A DNA stretch of 64,000 nucleotides, taken from positions 1 through 64,000 of the forward strand of contig JBBIJC010000004.1 of the NCBI GenBank assembly GCA_037446165.1. The letters run 5' to 3'. Below the pieces are notes generated by a model. The model saw nothing but the letters and a program-made list of their open reading frames with translations, ran no database searches and was not told the origin of the DNA. Positions 1 to 9,917 of this stretch are shown here, one piece after another (the first letter of the stretch is position 1; every line of letters begins with the position of its first letter). This DNA comes from Parasulfuritortus sp037446165 (GTDB lineage: Bacteria; Pseudomonadota; Gammaproteobacteria; Burkholderiales; Thiobacillaceae). Made by a program: the position numbers and the translations under genes.

Positions 1-113
1 CGATGTCGGTGTCTGCCATGTCCATACCCGAAACCCTGTCGATAATGGATTCTGGCGGGGGCGCGGCGTTTCCTACAAAATAGCGGCATTACTGACGAGT
101 TTCCCATTTCTTC
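1..113. other. Region upstream of sucC
   Basis: No complete gene is visible. On the minus strand an ATG at 25-23 opens a frame (M-D-M-A-D-T-D-I) that runs off the window edge and could be the start of a divergent gene, but eight codons are too few to identify it. GATAAT at 39-44 is a possible -10 for sucC, with no convincing -35. No clear Shine-Dalgarno precedes the sucC ATG. Confidence 0.3.
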
Positions 114-1270
<1,157 letters not shown>

Positions 1271-1274
<4 letters not shown>

Positions 1275-2146
1275 GCATCCTGATCAACAAGGACACCAAG
1301 GTCATCTGCCAGGGTTTCACCGGCAAGCAGGGCACCTTCCATTCCGAGCAGGCCATCGCCTATGGTACGAAGATGGTCGGCGGCGTCACGCCGGGCAAGG
1401 GCGGACAGACCCACCTTGACCTGCCGGTATTCAACACGGTGAAGGATGCCGTGCGCGAGACCGGTGCCGATGCCACCATGATCTACGTCCCGGCCGCCTT
1501 CGCCGCCGACGGCATCCTGGAAGCGGCCGACGCCGGCATCAAGGTCATCGCCTGCATCACCGAGGGCATACCCGTCCGCGACATGATCAACGTCAAGGCT
1601 GCGCTACGTTCAAATGGAGCAAGCCTGGTCGGCCCCAACTGCCCGGGTCTGATCACGCCGGGCGAATGCAAGATCGGCATCATGCCCGGCTTCATCCACC
1701 GGCCGGGCAAGGTCGGCATCGTCTCGCGCTCCGGCACGCTGACCTACGAGGCGGTCTGGCAGACCACCCAGTCCGGCCTCGGCCAGTCGACCTGCGTCGG
1801 CATCGGCGGCGACCCGATCAAGGGCCTCGACTTCATCGACTGCCTGGAGATGTTCCAGGCCGATCCGGGTACCTCCGCGATCATCATGGTGGGCGAGATC
1901 GGTGGCACCGCCGAGGAGGCTGCGGCCGAGTACATCAAGGCCCACGTCACCAAGCCGGTGGCGGGCTACATTGCCGGCCTGACCGCGCCCAAGGGCAAGC
2001 GCATGGGCCATGCCGGCGCCATCATCGCCGGCGGTTCGGGCAAGGCCGAGGACAAGATCGCCGCGCTGGAGAAGGCAGGCGTCGTTGTGGCCAAGAGCCC
2101 GGCCGGCATGGGCGAGGCGATTGCGGAGGCCATTGGTCGCCAATGA
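1271..2146 (+). CDS. sucD: Succinyl-CoA synthetase alpha subunit
   Basis: Alpha subunit of succinyl-CoA synthetase, 291 residues (family about 290). The N-terminal Rossmann CoA-binding domain has GFTGKQGTFHSEQ near residues 15-27. The catalytic phosphohistidine lies in the RMGHAGAIIAGG segment near residue 246. The start ATG overlaps the sucC stop as ATGA, and the stop (TGA at 2144-2146) overlaps the ATG of holC at 2143. sucC, sucD and holC are therefore a tightly coupled transcription unit. Finding holC directly behind sucD is less usual: in many proteobacteria holC sits between pepA and valS, whereas pepA here lies 10 kb away. Confidence 0.97.
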
Positions 2147-2379
2147 CCCGGGTCGATTTCTACTTCAACGCGGACGACAAGGTCGATGTGGCCCGCAAGC
2201 TGGCGGCCAAGGTCTACCAGTCGGGCAAGCGGGCGCTGCTNNNNNNNNNNNNNNNNNNNNNNNNNNNNNNNNNNNNNNNNNNNNNNNNNNNNNNNNNNNN
2301 NNNNNNNNNNNNNNNNNNNNNNNNNNNNNNNNNNNNNNNNTACGAGATCAACAACGTGGACCTGGACAAACATGGCTGA
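2143..2379 (+). CDS. holC: DNA polymerase III chi subunit, interrupted by an assembly gap
   Basis: The N-terminal 32 codons (MTRVDFYFNADDKVDVARK...) match the start of HolC, the clamp-loader accessory subunit that binds SSB. The last 12 codons (YEINNVDLDKHG) resemble the variable C-terminus of betaproteobacterial chi proteins. Between them lie 100 N of unknown true length; HolC is normally about 140-150 residues, so roughly 100 codons are missing. The flanks of this gap share no overlap, unlike two other gaps in the window, so sequence really is absent. ATG overlaps the sucD stop. The valS gene follows closely, matching the common holC-valS association. Confidence 0.85.
   Translation: MTRVDFYFNADDKVDVARKLAAKVYQSGKRALXXXXXXXXXXXXXXXXXXXXXXXXXXXXXXXXXXYEINNVDLDKHG
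2241..2340. other. Assembly gap (100 N) inside holC
   Basis: Exactly 100 N, a placeholder for unknown length. No shared sequence is seen between the two flanks. Confidence 0.99.
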
Positions 2380-2746
2380 GGAAACCGGCGACATCTTCGG
2401 CAAGATCGACGCCATCCTTGGTCGACGGGTAGGCTTCGCCGGCCAACGGCCGGAGTTGGAAGACGAATTCCCGATGCTGACCGAGGTCGTGTCGGAAGGG
2501 GTGAAAACCGTCTCCTCAGTTGTGGCTGATGCCATGTCCGCGCCACCGGCGGTGACTGCGCCCCCGGCTGGCGAAGCTCCGGTCAATCAGCTGTCCGAAG
2601 TCGATATCGATCGCCTGGCGGCGGCACTCGACGCCCGCCTGTCCGAACTGTTCATCCGCCAGCAGTTGCGCATCGAATCGCTGGTCCGCAGGGTAGTGCG
2701 CGAAGAACTCGACGCTCACAAAGAGTCCGATCCGCCTCGGCTATAA
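2372..2746 (+). CDS. Small conserved-context protein between holC and valS
   Basis: A 124-residue acidic protein that I cannot assign to a family. It begins MAEETGDIFGKIDAILGRR, has an Ala/Pro-rich linker near residues 55-68 and ends in an amphipathic, charged helical segment (VDIDRLAAALDARLSELF, then RIESLVRRVVREELD). That layout suggests a short N-terminal helix, a flexible linker and a C-terminal coiled coil or oligomerisation helix. ATG overlaps the end of holC by 8 nt, so it is probably co-translated with it. Its stop lies in the TATAAT that may serve the valS promoter. Position between replication and tRNA-charging genes gives no clear functional clue. Confidence 0.7.
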   Translation: MAEETGDIFGKIDAILGRRVGFAGQRPELEDEFPMLTEVVSEGVKTVSSVVADAMSAPPAVTAPPAGEAPVNQLSEVDIDRLAAALDARLSELFIRQQLRIESLVRRVVREELDAHKESDPPRL

Positions 2747-2747
2747 T
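2742..2747 (+). promoter_or_regulatory. Candidate valS -10 element
   Basis: A perfect TATAAT lies 47 bp upstream of the valS ATG and overlaps the stop codon of the preceding gene. I see no good -35 hexamer 16-18 bp upstream, so this rests on the -10 alone. Confidence 0.4.
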
Positions 2748-2794
2748 TCCGGCCTTTCCCGGCGCGGCGCGCCATCTGAATTGCACAGGTCATC

Positions 2795-5533
2795 ATGGAA
2801 CTCGCGAAAAGCTTCGAACCCCACGACATCGAGAAACGCTGGTACGCCCACTGGGAGTCGGCCGGCTACTACAAGATGGGCGACGTCCCGGGCCGGGACC
2901 ATTACTGCATCCTGCTGCCGCCGCCCAACGTGACCGGCACCCTGCACATGGGTCACGCCTTCCAGCACACCCTGATGGACGCGCTGACCCGCTACCACCG
3001 GATGCGCGGCGACAACACGCTGTGGCAGCCGGGCACCGACCATGCCGGTATCGCCACCCAGATCGTGGTGGAGCGCCAGCTCGACGCGCAGAAGGTCTCC
3101 CGCCACGACCTCGGCCGCGAGCGGTTCCTGGACAAGGTGTGGGAGTGGAAGGAGCATTCCGGCTCCACCATCACCCGCCAGATGCGTCGCCTGGGCACCT
3201 CGCCCGACTGGTCGCGCGAGCGCTTCACCATGGATGATGGCCTGTCGCAGGCGGTGACCGAGGTCTTCGTCCGGCTCTACAACGAAGGCTTGATCTACCG
3301 CGGCAAACGGCTGGTCAACTGGGACCCGGTGCTGGGCACGGCGGTGTCCGACCTGGAAGTGGTCAGCACCGAGGAAGACGGCTTCATCTGGGAGATCAAC
3401 TATCCGCTGGAAGACGGCAGCGGCACGCTGACCGTGGCCACCACCCGGCCGGAAACGCTGTTGGGCGATACTGCGGTGGCGGTCAACCCGGCCGACGAGC
3501 GCTATGCCCACCTGGTCGGCAAGTCGGTGCGCCTGCCAGTGGCTGAGCGCACCATCCCGATCATCGCCGACGATTACGTCGACCGCGAGTTCGGCACCGG
3601 CGTGGTCAAGATCACGCCCGCCCACGACTTCAACGACTGGCAGGTCGGCCAGCGCCACAAGCTGGCCGCGATCAGCGTGCTGACCCTGGACGCCAAGATC
3701 AACGAATACGGGCCGGCCGAATACCAGGGCCTGGACCGTTACGTCGCCCGCCAGAAGATCCTCGACGAGTTGCAGGAAAAGGGCCTGCTGGTCTCGGCCA
3801 AGCCGCACAAGCTGATGATCCCGCGCGGCGACCGCACCCATGCGGTGATCGAGCCCATGCTCACCGACCAGTGGTTCATGAGCATGGAAGGCCTGGCCAG
3901 GCAGGCGCTTGGTGTGGTCGATTCCGGCGAGCTGAAATTCGTGCCCGAGAATTGGACCACCACTTACCGGCAATGGCTGGAGAATATCCAGGACTGGTGC
4001 ATCTCGCGCCAACTCTGGTGGGGCCATCGCATCCCGGCCTGGTATGACGAGGCCGGCAACATCTACGTCGCCCATACCGAGGCGGAGGCGCTGAAGCAGT
4101 CCAAGGGCGCGCCCCTGACCCGCGACAACGACGTGCTCGATACCTGGTTCTCCTCGGCACTGTGGCCGTTCTCGACCCTGGGCTGGCCGAACGACACGGT
4201 CGAACTGAACAACTACCTGCCGACCTCGGTCTTGGTCACCGGCTTCGACATCATCTTCTTCTGGGTGGCGCGCATGGTCATGATGACCCTGCACTTCACC
4301 GGCAAGGTGCCGTTCAGGGAGGTCTATGTCACCGGCCTGGTGCGCGATGCGCACGGCAACAAGATGTCCAAGTCCAAGGGCAATGTGCTCGATCCGATCG
4401 ATCTGATCGACGGCATCTCGCTGGACGATCTTGCAGCCAAGCGCACCACGGGCCTGATGAATCCAAAGGATGCGCCCAAGATCGAGAAGGCCACCCGCAA
4501 GGAGTTTCCGGACGGCATCGCCAGCTTCGGGACGGATGCTCTGAGGTTTACCTTCGCCTCGCTGGCAACCCATGGTCGCGACATCAAGTTTGACCTGCAA
4601 CGCTGCGATGGCTACCGCAACTTCTGCAACAAGCTGTGGAACGCCACCCGCTTCGTCCTGATGAACTGCGAAGGCCAGGACACCGGGCTGGACGAAGCTC
4701 TGCCGCTTGAATTCTCCTTCGTCGACCGCTGGATACTGGGCCGGCTGGAAGTGGCCAAGCAGGCTGTCCACGAGGGCTATGCGCAATACCGCTTCGACCA
4801 GGTGGCGCGCGCGATTTACGAGTTCGTCTGGGACGAGTACTGCGACTGGTATCTGGAGCTGGCCAAGGTCCAGGTCGGCAGCGGTGCGCCGGCTGCCCAG
4901 CGCGCCACCCGGCGTACTTTGGTACGGGTGCTGGAGGAAGTTCTGCGCCTGGCGCATCCGGTCATTCCGTTTGTTACCGAAGAGCTCTGGCAGTCGGTGG
5001 CGCCCCTGGCCGGCGCGCAGGGCGACAGCATCATGCTGGCCCGCTTCCCCGAGGCCGACCTGAACCGGGTCGATGCTGCTGCGCTGGCCGAAATGGATCA
5101 GCTCAAGTCATTGATCAACGCCTGCCGCAATCTGCGCGGCGAGATGAATGTCGCGCCGTCGGTCAAGGTGCCGCTCTATGCCGAAGGCGATGCCGAGCGG
5201 GTGGTCGTCTACGCGCCCTACATGCAGTTGCTGGCCCGGCTGGCCGAGGTCCAGGCCCGTTCGCCCCTGCCGGAGAGCGATGCGCCGGTGGCCATCGTCG
5301 GCGACTGGCGCCTGATGCTGCACATCGAGGTCGATCCGGAAGCAGAAAAGGCTCGTCTGGACAAGGAGATCGCCCGCCTTGAGGGCGAGATCACCAGGGC
5401 TGGTGCGAAACTGTCCAATGCCAGTTTTGTGGACAAGGCGCCGGCCGCCGTGGTGGAGCAGGAGCGCAAGCGGATGGCAGACTTTGCGGCTACAGTGGAG
5501 AAAGTGAAGGCGCAGCGGGCAAAATTGGCCTGA
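2795..5533 (+). CDS. valS: Valyl-tRNA synthetase
   Basis: Charges tRNA-Val; a cytoplasmic class Ia aminoacyl-tRNA synthetase with an editing domain. The 912 residues are slightly short of the E. coli enzyme (951). The HIGH-type motif is PPPNVTGTLHMGH (HMGH at 51-54). The CP1 editing insertion has TVATTRPETLLGDTAVAVNP near 212-231. The KMSKS loop GNKMSKSKGN is near residues 521-530. The anticodon-binding helical domain follows, and the last about 65 residues form the ValS-specific C-terminal coiled coil (EAEKARLDKEIARLEGEI...). The ATG was chosen because MELAKSFEPHDIEKRWY is the conserved family start. Confidence 0.98.
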   Translation: MELAKSFEPHDIEKRWYAHWESAGYYKMGDVPGRDHYCILLPPPNVTGTLHMGHAFQHTLMDALTRYHRMRGDNTLWQPGTDHAGIATQIVVERQLDAQKVSRHDLGRERFLDKVWEWKEHSGSTITRQMRRLGTSPDWSRERFTMDDGLSQAVTEVFVRLYNEGLIYRGKRLVNWDPVLGTAVSDLEVVSTEEDGFIWEINYPLEDGSGTLTVATTRPETLLGDTAVAVNPADERYAHLVGKSVRLPVAERTIPIIADDYVDREFGTGVVKITPAHDFNDWQVGQRHKLAAISVLTLDAKINEYGPAEYQGLDRYVARQKILDELQEKGLLVSAKPHKLMIPRGDRTHAVIEPMLTDQWFMSMEGLARQALGVVDSGELKFVPENWTTTYRQWLENIQDWCISRQLWWGHRIPAWYDEAGNIYVAHTEAEALKQSKGAPLTRDNDVLDTWFSSALWPFSTLGWPNDTVELNNYLPTSVLVTGFDIIFFWVARMVMMTLHFTGKVPFREVYVTGLVRDAHGNKMSKSKGNVLDPIDLIDGISLDDLAAKRTTGLMNPKDAPKIEKATRKEFPDGIASFGTDALRFTFASLATHGRDIKFDLQRCDGYRNFCNKLWNATRFVLMNCEGQDTGLDEALPLEFSFVDRWILGRLEVAKQAVHEGYAQYRFDQVARAIYEFVWDEYCDWYLELAKVQVGSGAPAAQRATRRTLVRVLEEVLRLAHPVIPFVTEELWQSVAPLAGAQGDSIMLARFPEADLNRVDAAALAEMDQLKSLINACRNLRGEMNVAPSVKVPLYAEGDAERVVVYAPYMQLLARLAEVQARSPLPESDAPVAIVGDWRLMLHIEVDPEAEKARLDKEIARLEGEITRAGAKLSNASFVDKAPAAVVEQERKRMADFAATVEKVKAQRAKLA

Positions 5534-5567
5534 TTCGATTCGGCACGGTTTGACGGAAGGGGAGAAC

Positions 5568-5954
5568 ATGAGCTGGAAGTACGCCTGGCGTTATCGTTGG
5601 AAAGTGTTCACTGAAACCGTTACGACTGCCAATTTCTGGTGGACCGTGATCGGCATCTGCGGCGCGCTGGTGGTGTGGTTCTACCTGTTCCATCTGGCCA
5701 TCAAGCAGATCGATTCAAGCATGGCGCTGCGTACCACGTTTTGTTCCAACGATGAACAGCGCGACCGTCACCTCCTGGTGATCATCATGCTCACGCCGCT
5801 GTTTCTGGTTGGCATGCTGGGCGTAATCGGCGAGTGGATGACGCTCATGGACAACCGCAAGGCGGGACACAGGAGCAAGTACAAGGCTCTTGTCGTGTTT
5901 TTCATTCTGATGATGGTGACGTCGTTTTCCATCCTGCTTGCGTTGCAATGTTGA
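5568..5954 (+). CDS. Small three-helix membrane protein, copy A of a tandem pair
   Basis: A 128-residue protein of unknown function with three predicted membrane helices (around residues 24-46, 66-88 and 104-125) and a short basic cytoplasmic N-terminus. The start at 5568 follows AAGGGGAG with good spacing; an in-frame TTG at 5550 is less likely. It shares a pattern with the next gene: a Cys just after helix 1, then DR, a hydrophobic helix with M..P, ML..(I/V)GE, (R/K)AG.R and a terminal LALQC/FALGC. The pair is therefore an ancient tandem duplication. Its stop overlaps the next ATG (ATGTTGA), so the two are translated together and may form a heteromer. It follows valS by 34 bp. Confidence 0.75.
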   Translation: MSWKYAWRYRWKVFTETVTTANFWWTVIGICGALVVWFYLFHLAIKQIDSSMALRTTFCSNDEQRDRHLLVIIMLTPLFLVGMLGVIGEWMTLMDNRKAGHRSKYKALVVFFILMMVTSFSILLALQC

Positions 5955-6328
5955 AAGCCGCCTTGCGGCGAGCCGTGCAGTCATGGACGGCCTTGCTGGG
6001 GCAACCTGGATTTTGGGAGTGGCTGTTCGGCATCCTGTTGTTGGCGGCCTTTTCCGGCCTGCTGCTGGTCTTTGCAGTGAGCCGTCATGACGCCTATCTC
6101 CGCCTGAAGCCGCTGATCTGTACCGAAGGCCTTTCGGATCGCCAGTTCTTCATCGTTGCCATGGCCTCGCCGATCAGCATTCTGCTGATGCTGGCCTCGG
6201 TCGGCGAGTTATGGATCCAGCTGGAAAGGCGACGCGCGGGTAGCAGGATGAACTGGTTCCACATCCTGCTGTTTTTTGCGCTGGCCTCAGGTTTGGGGTG
6301 GCTGGTTCTCTTTGCCCTGGGGTGCTGA
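5948..6328 (+). CDS. Small three-helix membrane protein, copy B of a tandem pair
   Basis: A 126-residue paralogue of the preceding gene. Helices are near residues 24-44, 66-88 and 103-123. Shared with copy A in the same order are Cys near 58, the DRQ/DRH segment, M.SP/M.TP in helix 2, a Glu-containing GEL/GEW at the helix 2 exit, the RRAGSR loop and the final ALGC. The Glu at a membrane edge and the paired Cys residues are the most conserved features, and may matter for assembly. I cannot assign a family. The 3' end overlaps the convergent gene on the minus strand by 42 bp. Confidence 0.75.
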   Translation: MLKAALRRAVQSWTALLGQPGFWEWLFGILLLAAFSGLLLVFAVSRHDAYLRLKPLICTEGLSDRQFFIVAMASPISILLMLASVGELWIQLERRRAGSRMNWFHILLFFALASGLGWLVLFALGC

Positions 6329-6778
6329 AACCGGTTCGACCGGGTTACACGGTCCTTGCAGGATCGCCTTGGTATGCTCGGTGAAACTGAGGATGGAATT
6401 ACCTTCAGTGCGGATGTCCAGGCTGAAGTTGTTCCGGGTCTCGGGACGCAATTCGACGCTGACCGGGATGGGCGCACCCTTCCACCATTTCAATTGGCAT
6501 TCACCGCTCATCCGGTAGACGTTGTCCTCAAAGCTTTCCTTGTGGACCGTGCAGCCTTTGCTTTTGAGCCAGTCGAGGATCTTGATGCGCGGGTCGCCGT
6601 CGATGCAGGTATAGCTGGTGCCATCTTCCCTGTGCTTGAGATGAAGCGGCTTCAGTTCGGCAACACGTTGGTAGTTCAGAGCCCACTTTCCCGGTCCGAT
6701 CCGGGACGCCAGGTCGATGTCAGCGGCCAGTGCAGGCAGGGTGAGCAGAGCAGTCAAGAGCAGTGGATAGGGTGTCAC
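6287..6778 (-). CDS. Secreted small protein, DUF3617-like
   Basis: A 163-residue protein with a clear Sec signal peptide (MTPYPLLLTALLTLPALAA, predicted cut after ALA near residue 19), so probably periplasmic. The mature part starts with GPGKWALNYQ, has three Cys (TYTCIDGD, KSKGCTVH, SGECQLKW) and a beta-rich middle ending in SLDIRTEG. That overall pattern of short periplasmic beta protein with paired Cys resembles the DUF3617 group, but I hold this loosely. The start is GTG at 6778; the ATG five bases upstream is out of frame and stops at once. The C-terminus is Pro/Gln rich. It is convergent with the tandem membrane proteins. Confidence 0.65.
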   Translation of the reverse strand: MTPYPLLLTALLTLPALAADIDLASRIGPGKWALNYQRVAELKPLHLKHREDGTSYTCIDGDPRIKILDWLKSKGCTVHKESFEDNVYRMSGECQLKWWKGAPIPVSVELRPETRNNFSLDIRTEGNSILSFTEHTKAILQGPCNPVEPVSAPQGKENQPPQT

Positions 6779-6890
6779 AGCATTACCTTGGTGTTTGATA
6801 TCAAACCATTCGACCGGCGATGACTGGCTTGGTTGCCGGTATAAATGTCATATCGGGCTGGTGTCCTTGTTCTTCACAGCAATCTGTCGC

Positions 6891-6990
6891 NNNNNNNNNN
6901 NNNNNNNNNNNNNNNNNNNNNNNNNNNNNNNNNNNNNNNNNNNNNNNNNNNNNNNNNNNNNNNNNNNNNNNNNNNNNNNNNNNNNNNNNN
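6891..6990. other. Assembly gap (100 N) at the 3' end of proB
   Basis: Placeholder of 100 N. The flanks share no overlap. The last few codons and stop of proB fall in it, and what else it holds is unknown. Confidence 0.99.
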
Positions 6991-8099
6991 AGATTGTCCC
7001 TGTGTATCAGTTCCGGTTCGTCCATGTAACCCAGTGTGGCAGCGATTTCGGAGCTGGTCTTGCGCACGATGCGGCGGGCTTCGTCGGCGCTGTAGTTGAC
7101 CAGGCCACGTGCGATGTCGCGCCCGCCCTGGTCGATGCAGCCGACCACCTCGCCGCGCTGGAACTCGCCGCTGACTTCAGTCACGCCAATCGGCAGCAGG
7201 CTTTTGCCCTGTCCGACCAGGGCCTGCACCGCGCCCGCATCGAGCACCAGTCGGCCAGCGACCTGCAGGTGGTCGGCCAGCCACTGGCGGCGGGCGGCCA
7301 GCGGCAACTGGCGGGCGGTGAGCTGGCTGCCGATCATCTCGCCTGCGGCCAGTCGCTCCAGTACTTTGTCCTCGCGCCCGCTGGCGATGACGGTGTGGGC
7401 GCCACTGCGCGCGGCCCGCTTCGCGGCCAGGATCTTGGTCAGCATGCCGCCGGTGCCGACGCTGGAGCCTGCGCCGCCAGCCATATCTTCCAGCTTCGGA
7501 TCGCCCGCCGTGGCCTCATGGACGAATTCGGCATCGGGATGCTTGCGCGGATCGGCGCTGTACAGGCCGGGCTGGTCGGTCAGGATGATCAGGGCGTCAG
7601 CTTCGATCAGATTGGCGACCAGCGCGCCCAGGGTGTCATTGTCGCCGACCTTGATCTCGTCGGTGGTGACCGTGTCGTTTTCGTTGATGATCGGGATGAC
7701 CTTCAGCTCCAGCAGGGTGCGCAGGGTGCTGCGGGCGTTCAGGTAACGCTCCCTATCAGCCAGGTCGGCATGGGTGAGCAGGACTTGGGCGGTGTGCAGG
7801 CCGTGGCCCCGAAAACAGCGTTCATAGGCCTCGATCAGGCCCATCTGGCCAACCGCGGCGGCGGCCTGCAGCTCGTTCAGCGCGGCCGGTCGTTTCGACC
7901 AGCCCAGACGATTGATGCCCTCGGCGATGGCGCCGCTGGAGACCAGCACTACTTCCTTGTCCTGCTTGACCAGGGCCGCGATCTGTTCAGCCCAGCGGGC
8001 CAGGCGGGCATGATCCAGGCCGCGGCCGTCGTTGGTGACCAGGCTGCTGCCGACCTTGACCACGATGCGTTGGGCGAGGGCGATGACGGACTGGCTCAT
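6991..8099 (-). CDS. proB: Glutamate 5-kinase, 3' end lost in a gap
   Basis: Phosphorylates glutamate in the first step of proline synthesis. The 369 visible residues cover the amino-acid-kinase domain (IVVKVGSSLV near residues 12-21, VSSGAIAEG near 54-62, NENDTV near 139-144, GTGGMLTK near 216-223) and the C-terminal PUA domain up to IHRDN. The family usually ends only a few residues after that point, so the gene is almost complete. A frame reading on through the N gap is an artefact. The ATG overlaps the obgE stop by 4 nt, so rplU-rpmA-obgE-proB follows the usual betaproteobacterial order. Confidence 0.93.
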
Positions 8100-9127
8100 T
8101 CTTGTTCGGCGGTGCGTTTCATTTCGTCCAGGTGTTCCTGGATGGCATAGACCAGCGGCTGACAGTTTTCGCCGCTGATCGCCGCGATGGCGAATACCTG
8201 CCCGGTCCAGCCATAGGCTTTGATGAAGGCGTCGACGCGCGCCTTGCGCTCGTCCTCGGGGATCAGATCCAGCTTGTTCAGGATCAGCCAGCGGGGCTTG
8301 CGGTACAGGTCTTCGTCGTACTTGCGCAGTTCCTCGACGATGGCTCGGGCTTCATGCACCGGGTCGGCATCGGGGTCGAACGGCGCCAGGTCGACCAGGT
8401 GCAGCAGCAGCCGGGTACGGGCCAGATGGCGCAGGAACTGGTGGCCGAGGCCATGGCCCTCGGCCGCACCCTCGATCAGGCCGGGGATGTCGGCGATGAC
8501 GAAGCTGCGGTCGGCATCGACCCGGACCACGCCCAGATTGGGATGCAGGGTGGTGAACGGGTAGTCTGCGACCTTGGGTTTTGCCGCGGAGACGGCACGG
8601 ATGAAGGTGGACTTGCCGGCATTGGGCATGCCCAGCAGACCAACATCGGCCAATACCTTAAGCTCCATCCTGAGTTGATGTTCCTCGCCAGCTTCGCCTG
8701 GAGTGAATTGGCGAGGTGAGCGATTGGTACTGGACTTGAAGTGGAGATTGCCCAGGCCGCCCTTGCCACCCTTGGCGATCAATGCGCGCTGACCATCCTC
8801 GGCCAGGTCGGCGAGCAACTCGCCGCTGTCGTCGTCATGGATGACGGTGCCGACCGGCACGCGCAGGGTCATGTCCTCGCCGCCCTTGCCGTAGCAGTCC
8901 GAGCCGCGTCCGCCTTCGCCGTTCTGGGCGCGGTAGTGTCGGGTGTAGCGGTATTCGACCAGGGTGTTGATGTTGCGGTCGGCCACTATCCAGATGCTGC
9001 CGCCCCGGCCGCCGTCGCCGCCATCCGGGCCGCCCATGGGGATGTATTTCTCGCGGCGGAACGAGGCCGCGCCGTTGCCGCCCTTTCCGGCAATGACTTC
9101 GATGCGGGCTTCGTCGATGAATTTCAT
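8096..9127 (-). CDS. obgE: GTPase Obg/CgtA, ribosome assembly
   Basis: An essential GTPase that works on the 50S subunit and links ribosome assembly to growth state. The glycine-rich Obg fold occupies residues 1-158 (KGGNGAASFRREK, GGDGGRGGS). The G domain follows with G1 GMPNAGKST at 166-174, the switch TTLHPNLGVV, G3 DIPGLIEGAAEG and G4 NKLD near 283. The 343 residues lack the longer C-terminal tail of E. coli ObgE (390). It has its own leader after the rpmA terminator and is translationally coupled to proB. Confidence 0.97.
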   Translation of the reverse strand: MKFIDEARIEVIAGKGGNGAASFRREKYIPMGGPDGGDGGRGGSIWIVADRNINTLVEYRYTRHYRAQNGEGGRGSDCYGKGGEDMTLRVPVGTVIHDDDSGELLADLAEDGQRALIAKGGKGGLGNLHFKSSTNRSPRQFTPGEAGEEHQLRMELKVLADVGLLGMPNAGKSTFIRAVSAAKPKVADYPFTTLHPNLGVVRVDADRSFVIADIPGLIEGAAEGHGLGHQFLRHLARTRLLLHLVDLAPFDPDADPVHEARAIVEELRKYDEDLYRKPRWLILNKLDLIPEDERKARVDAFIKAYGWTGQVFAIAAISGENCQPLVYAIQEHLDEMKRTAEQE

Positions 9128-9160
9128 GGTCGGCTGAGTGTAACCAAAATGCGGGGTGAA

Positions 9161-9189
9161 ATAAAAAAGCCCTATCCGCGGATAGGGCT
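9161..9189 (-). terminator. Rho-independent terminator after rpmA
   Basis: Read on the minus strand, an almost fully paired stem (AGCCCTATCC / GGATAGGGCT with a 2-nt centre) is followed by TTTTTTAT. It ends the rplU-rpmA transcript before obgE, so ribosomal-protein genes can be expressed more strongly than obgE and proB. Confidence 0.9.
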
Positions 9190-9209
9190 CTCTTGCTGCA
9201 GCGAGTTGA

Positions 9210-9473
9210 TCAGGCCTGGGCCGGGATCACGCTCACCGTGCGACGCTTCATGGGGCCCTTGATCCGGAATTCCACCGTGCCGTCGATCAGCGCATACAAG
9301 GTGTAGTCCTTGCCGACGCCGACATTGAGGCCGGGGTGGAACTGGGTGCCACGCTGGCGGACCAGGATGTTGCCGGCGGGGACGAACTGACCGCCATAAC
9401 GCTTGACGCCAAGCATTTTTGGTTTGGAATCGCGGCCGTTACGTGAACTGCCGCCTGCTTTCTTGTGTGCCAT
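9210..9473 (-). CDS. rpmA: 50S ribosomal protein L27
   Basis: An 87-residue L27, the large-subunit protein whose N-terminus reaches the peptidyl-transferase centre. The start MAHKKAGGSSRNGRDS is the conserved form without the cleavable leader seen in Firmicutes. LGVKRYGGQ and ILVRQRGTQFHPG follow as expected. It lies 16 bp downstream of rplU in the same transcript and is followed by a strong terminator. Confidence 0.98.
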   Translation of the reverse strand: MAHKKAGGSSRNGRDSKPKMLGVKRYGGQFVPAGNILVRQRGTQFHPGLNVGVGKDYTLYALIDGTVEFRIKGPMKRRTVSVIPAQA

Positions 9474-9489
9474 GGTTTATCTCTCCAAA

Positions 9490-9801
9490 TCAGGCGGAAA
9501 TGCCGTCGATGCGGATTTCCGTGTAGTTCTGGCGATGGCCCTGAGTCTTGCGGTAGTGCTTGCGGCGACGCATCTTGAAGATCATCACCTTTTCGCCACG
9601 ACCATGGGACAGGACGGTTGCCTTGACGCTGGCGCCGGCTACAACCGGGGCGCCGATCTTGATGTTGTCGCCGTCGGCGACCATCAGGACATCATCGATT
9701 ACGATTTCGCTGCCGACTTCGGCAGTCAGGGTTTCAACCTTTAGTTTGCCACCAGCGGCAACCTTGTATTGCTTGCCACCAGTACGAATAACCGCGTACA
9801 T
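9490..9801 (-). CDS. rplU: 50S ribosomal protein L21
   Basis: A 103-residue L21, which binds 23S rRNA in the large subunit. It starts MYAVIRTGGKQYKV and has the basic KMRRRKHYRKTQGHRQ segment near residues 77-92 typical of the family. It is the first gene of rplU-rpmA, with a strong promoter just upstream. Confidence 0.98.
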   Translation of the reverse strand: MYAVIRTGGKQYKVAAGGKLKVETLTAEVGSEIVIDDVLMVADGDNIKIGAPVVAGASVKATVLSHGRGEKVMIFKMRRRKHYRKTQGHRQNYTEIRIDGISA

Positions 9802-9841
9802 GCTTCGCTCCAGGAAAATTCAGCTATGCAGAGAACGGCGG

Positions 9842-9870
9842 ATTATATCGATCTAGGATGGGAACCGCAA
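9842..9870 (-). promoter_or_regulatory. Sigma-70 promoter for rplU-rpmA
   Basis: On the minus strand, TTGCGG (9870-9865) and a perfect TATAAT (9847-9842) are separated by 17 bp, about 40 bp upstream of the rplU ATG. Confidence 0.75.
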
Positions 9871-9917
9871 ATGAAAATAGCGGTATAGTTTTGGATGTCC
9901 TGTAAAAAAGCCTTCCC

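Noticed and set aside
6801..6990. proB reading on through the N gap to 6801
   Set aside because: The extension only exists because N reads as open frame; ProB normally ends a few residues after IHRDN.
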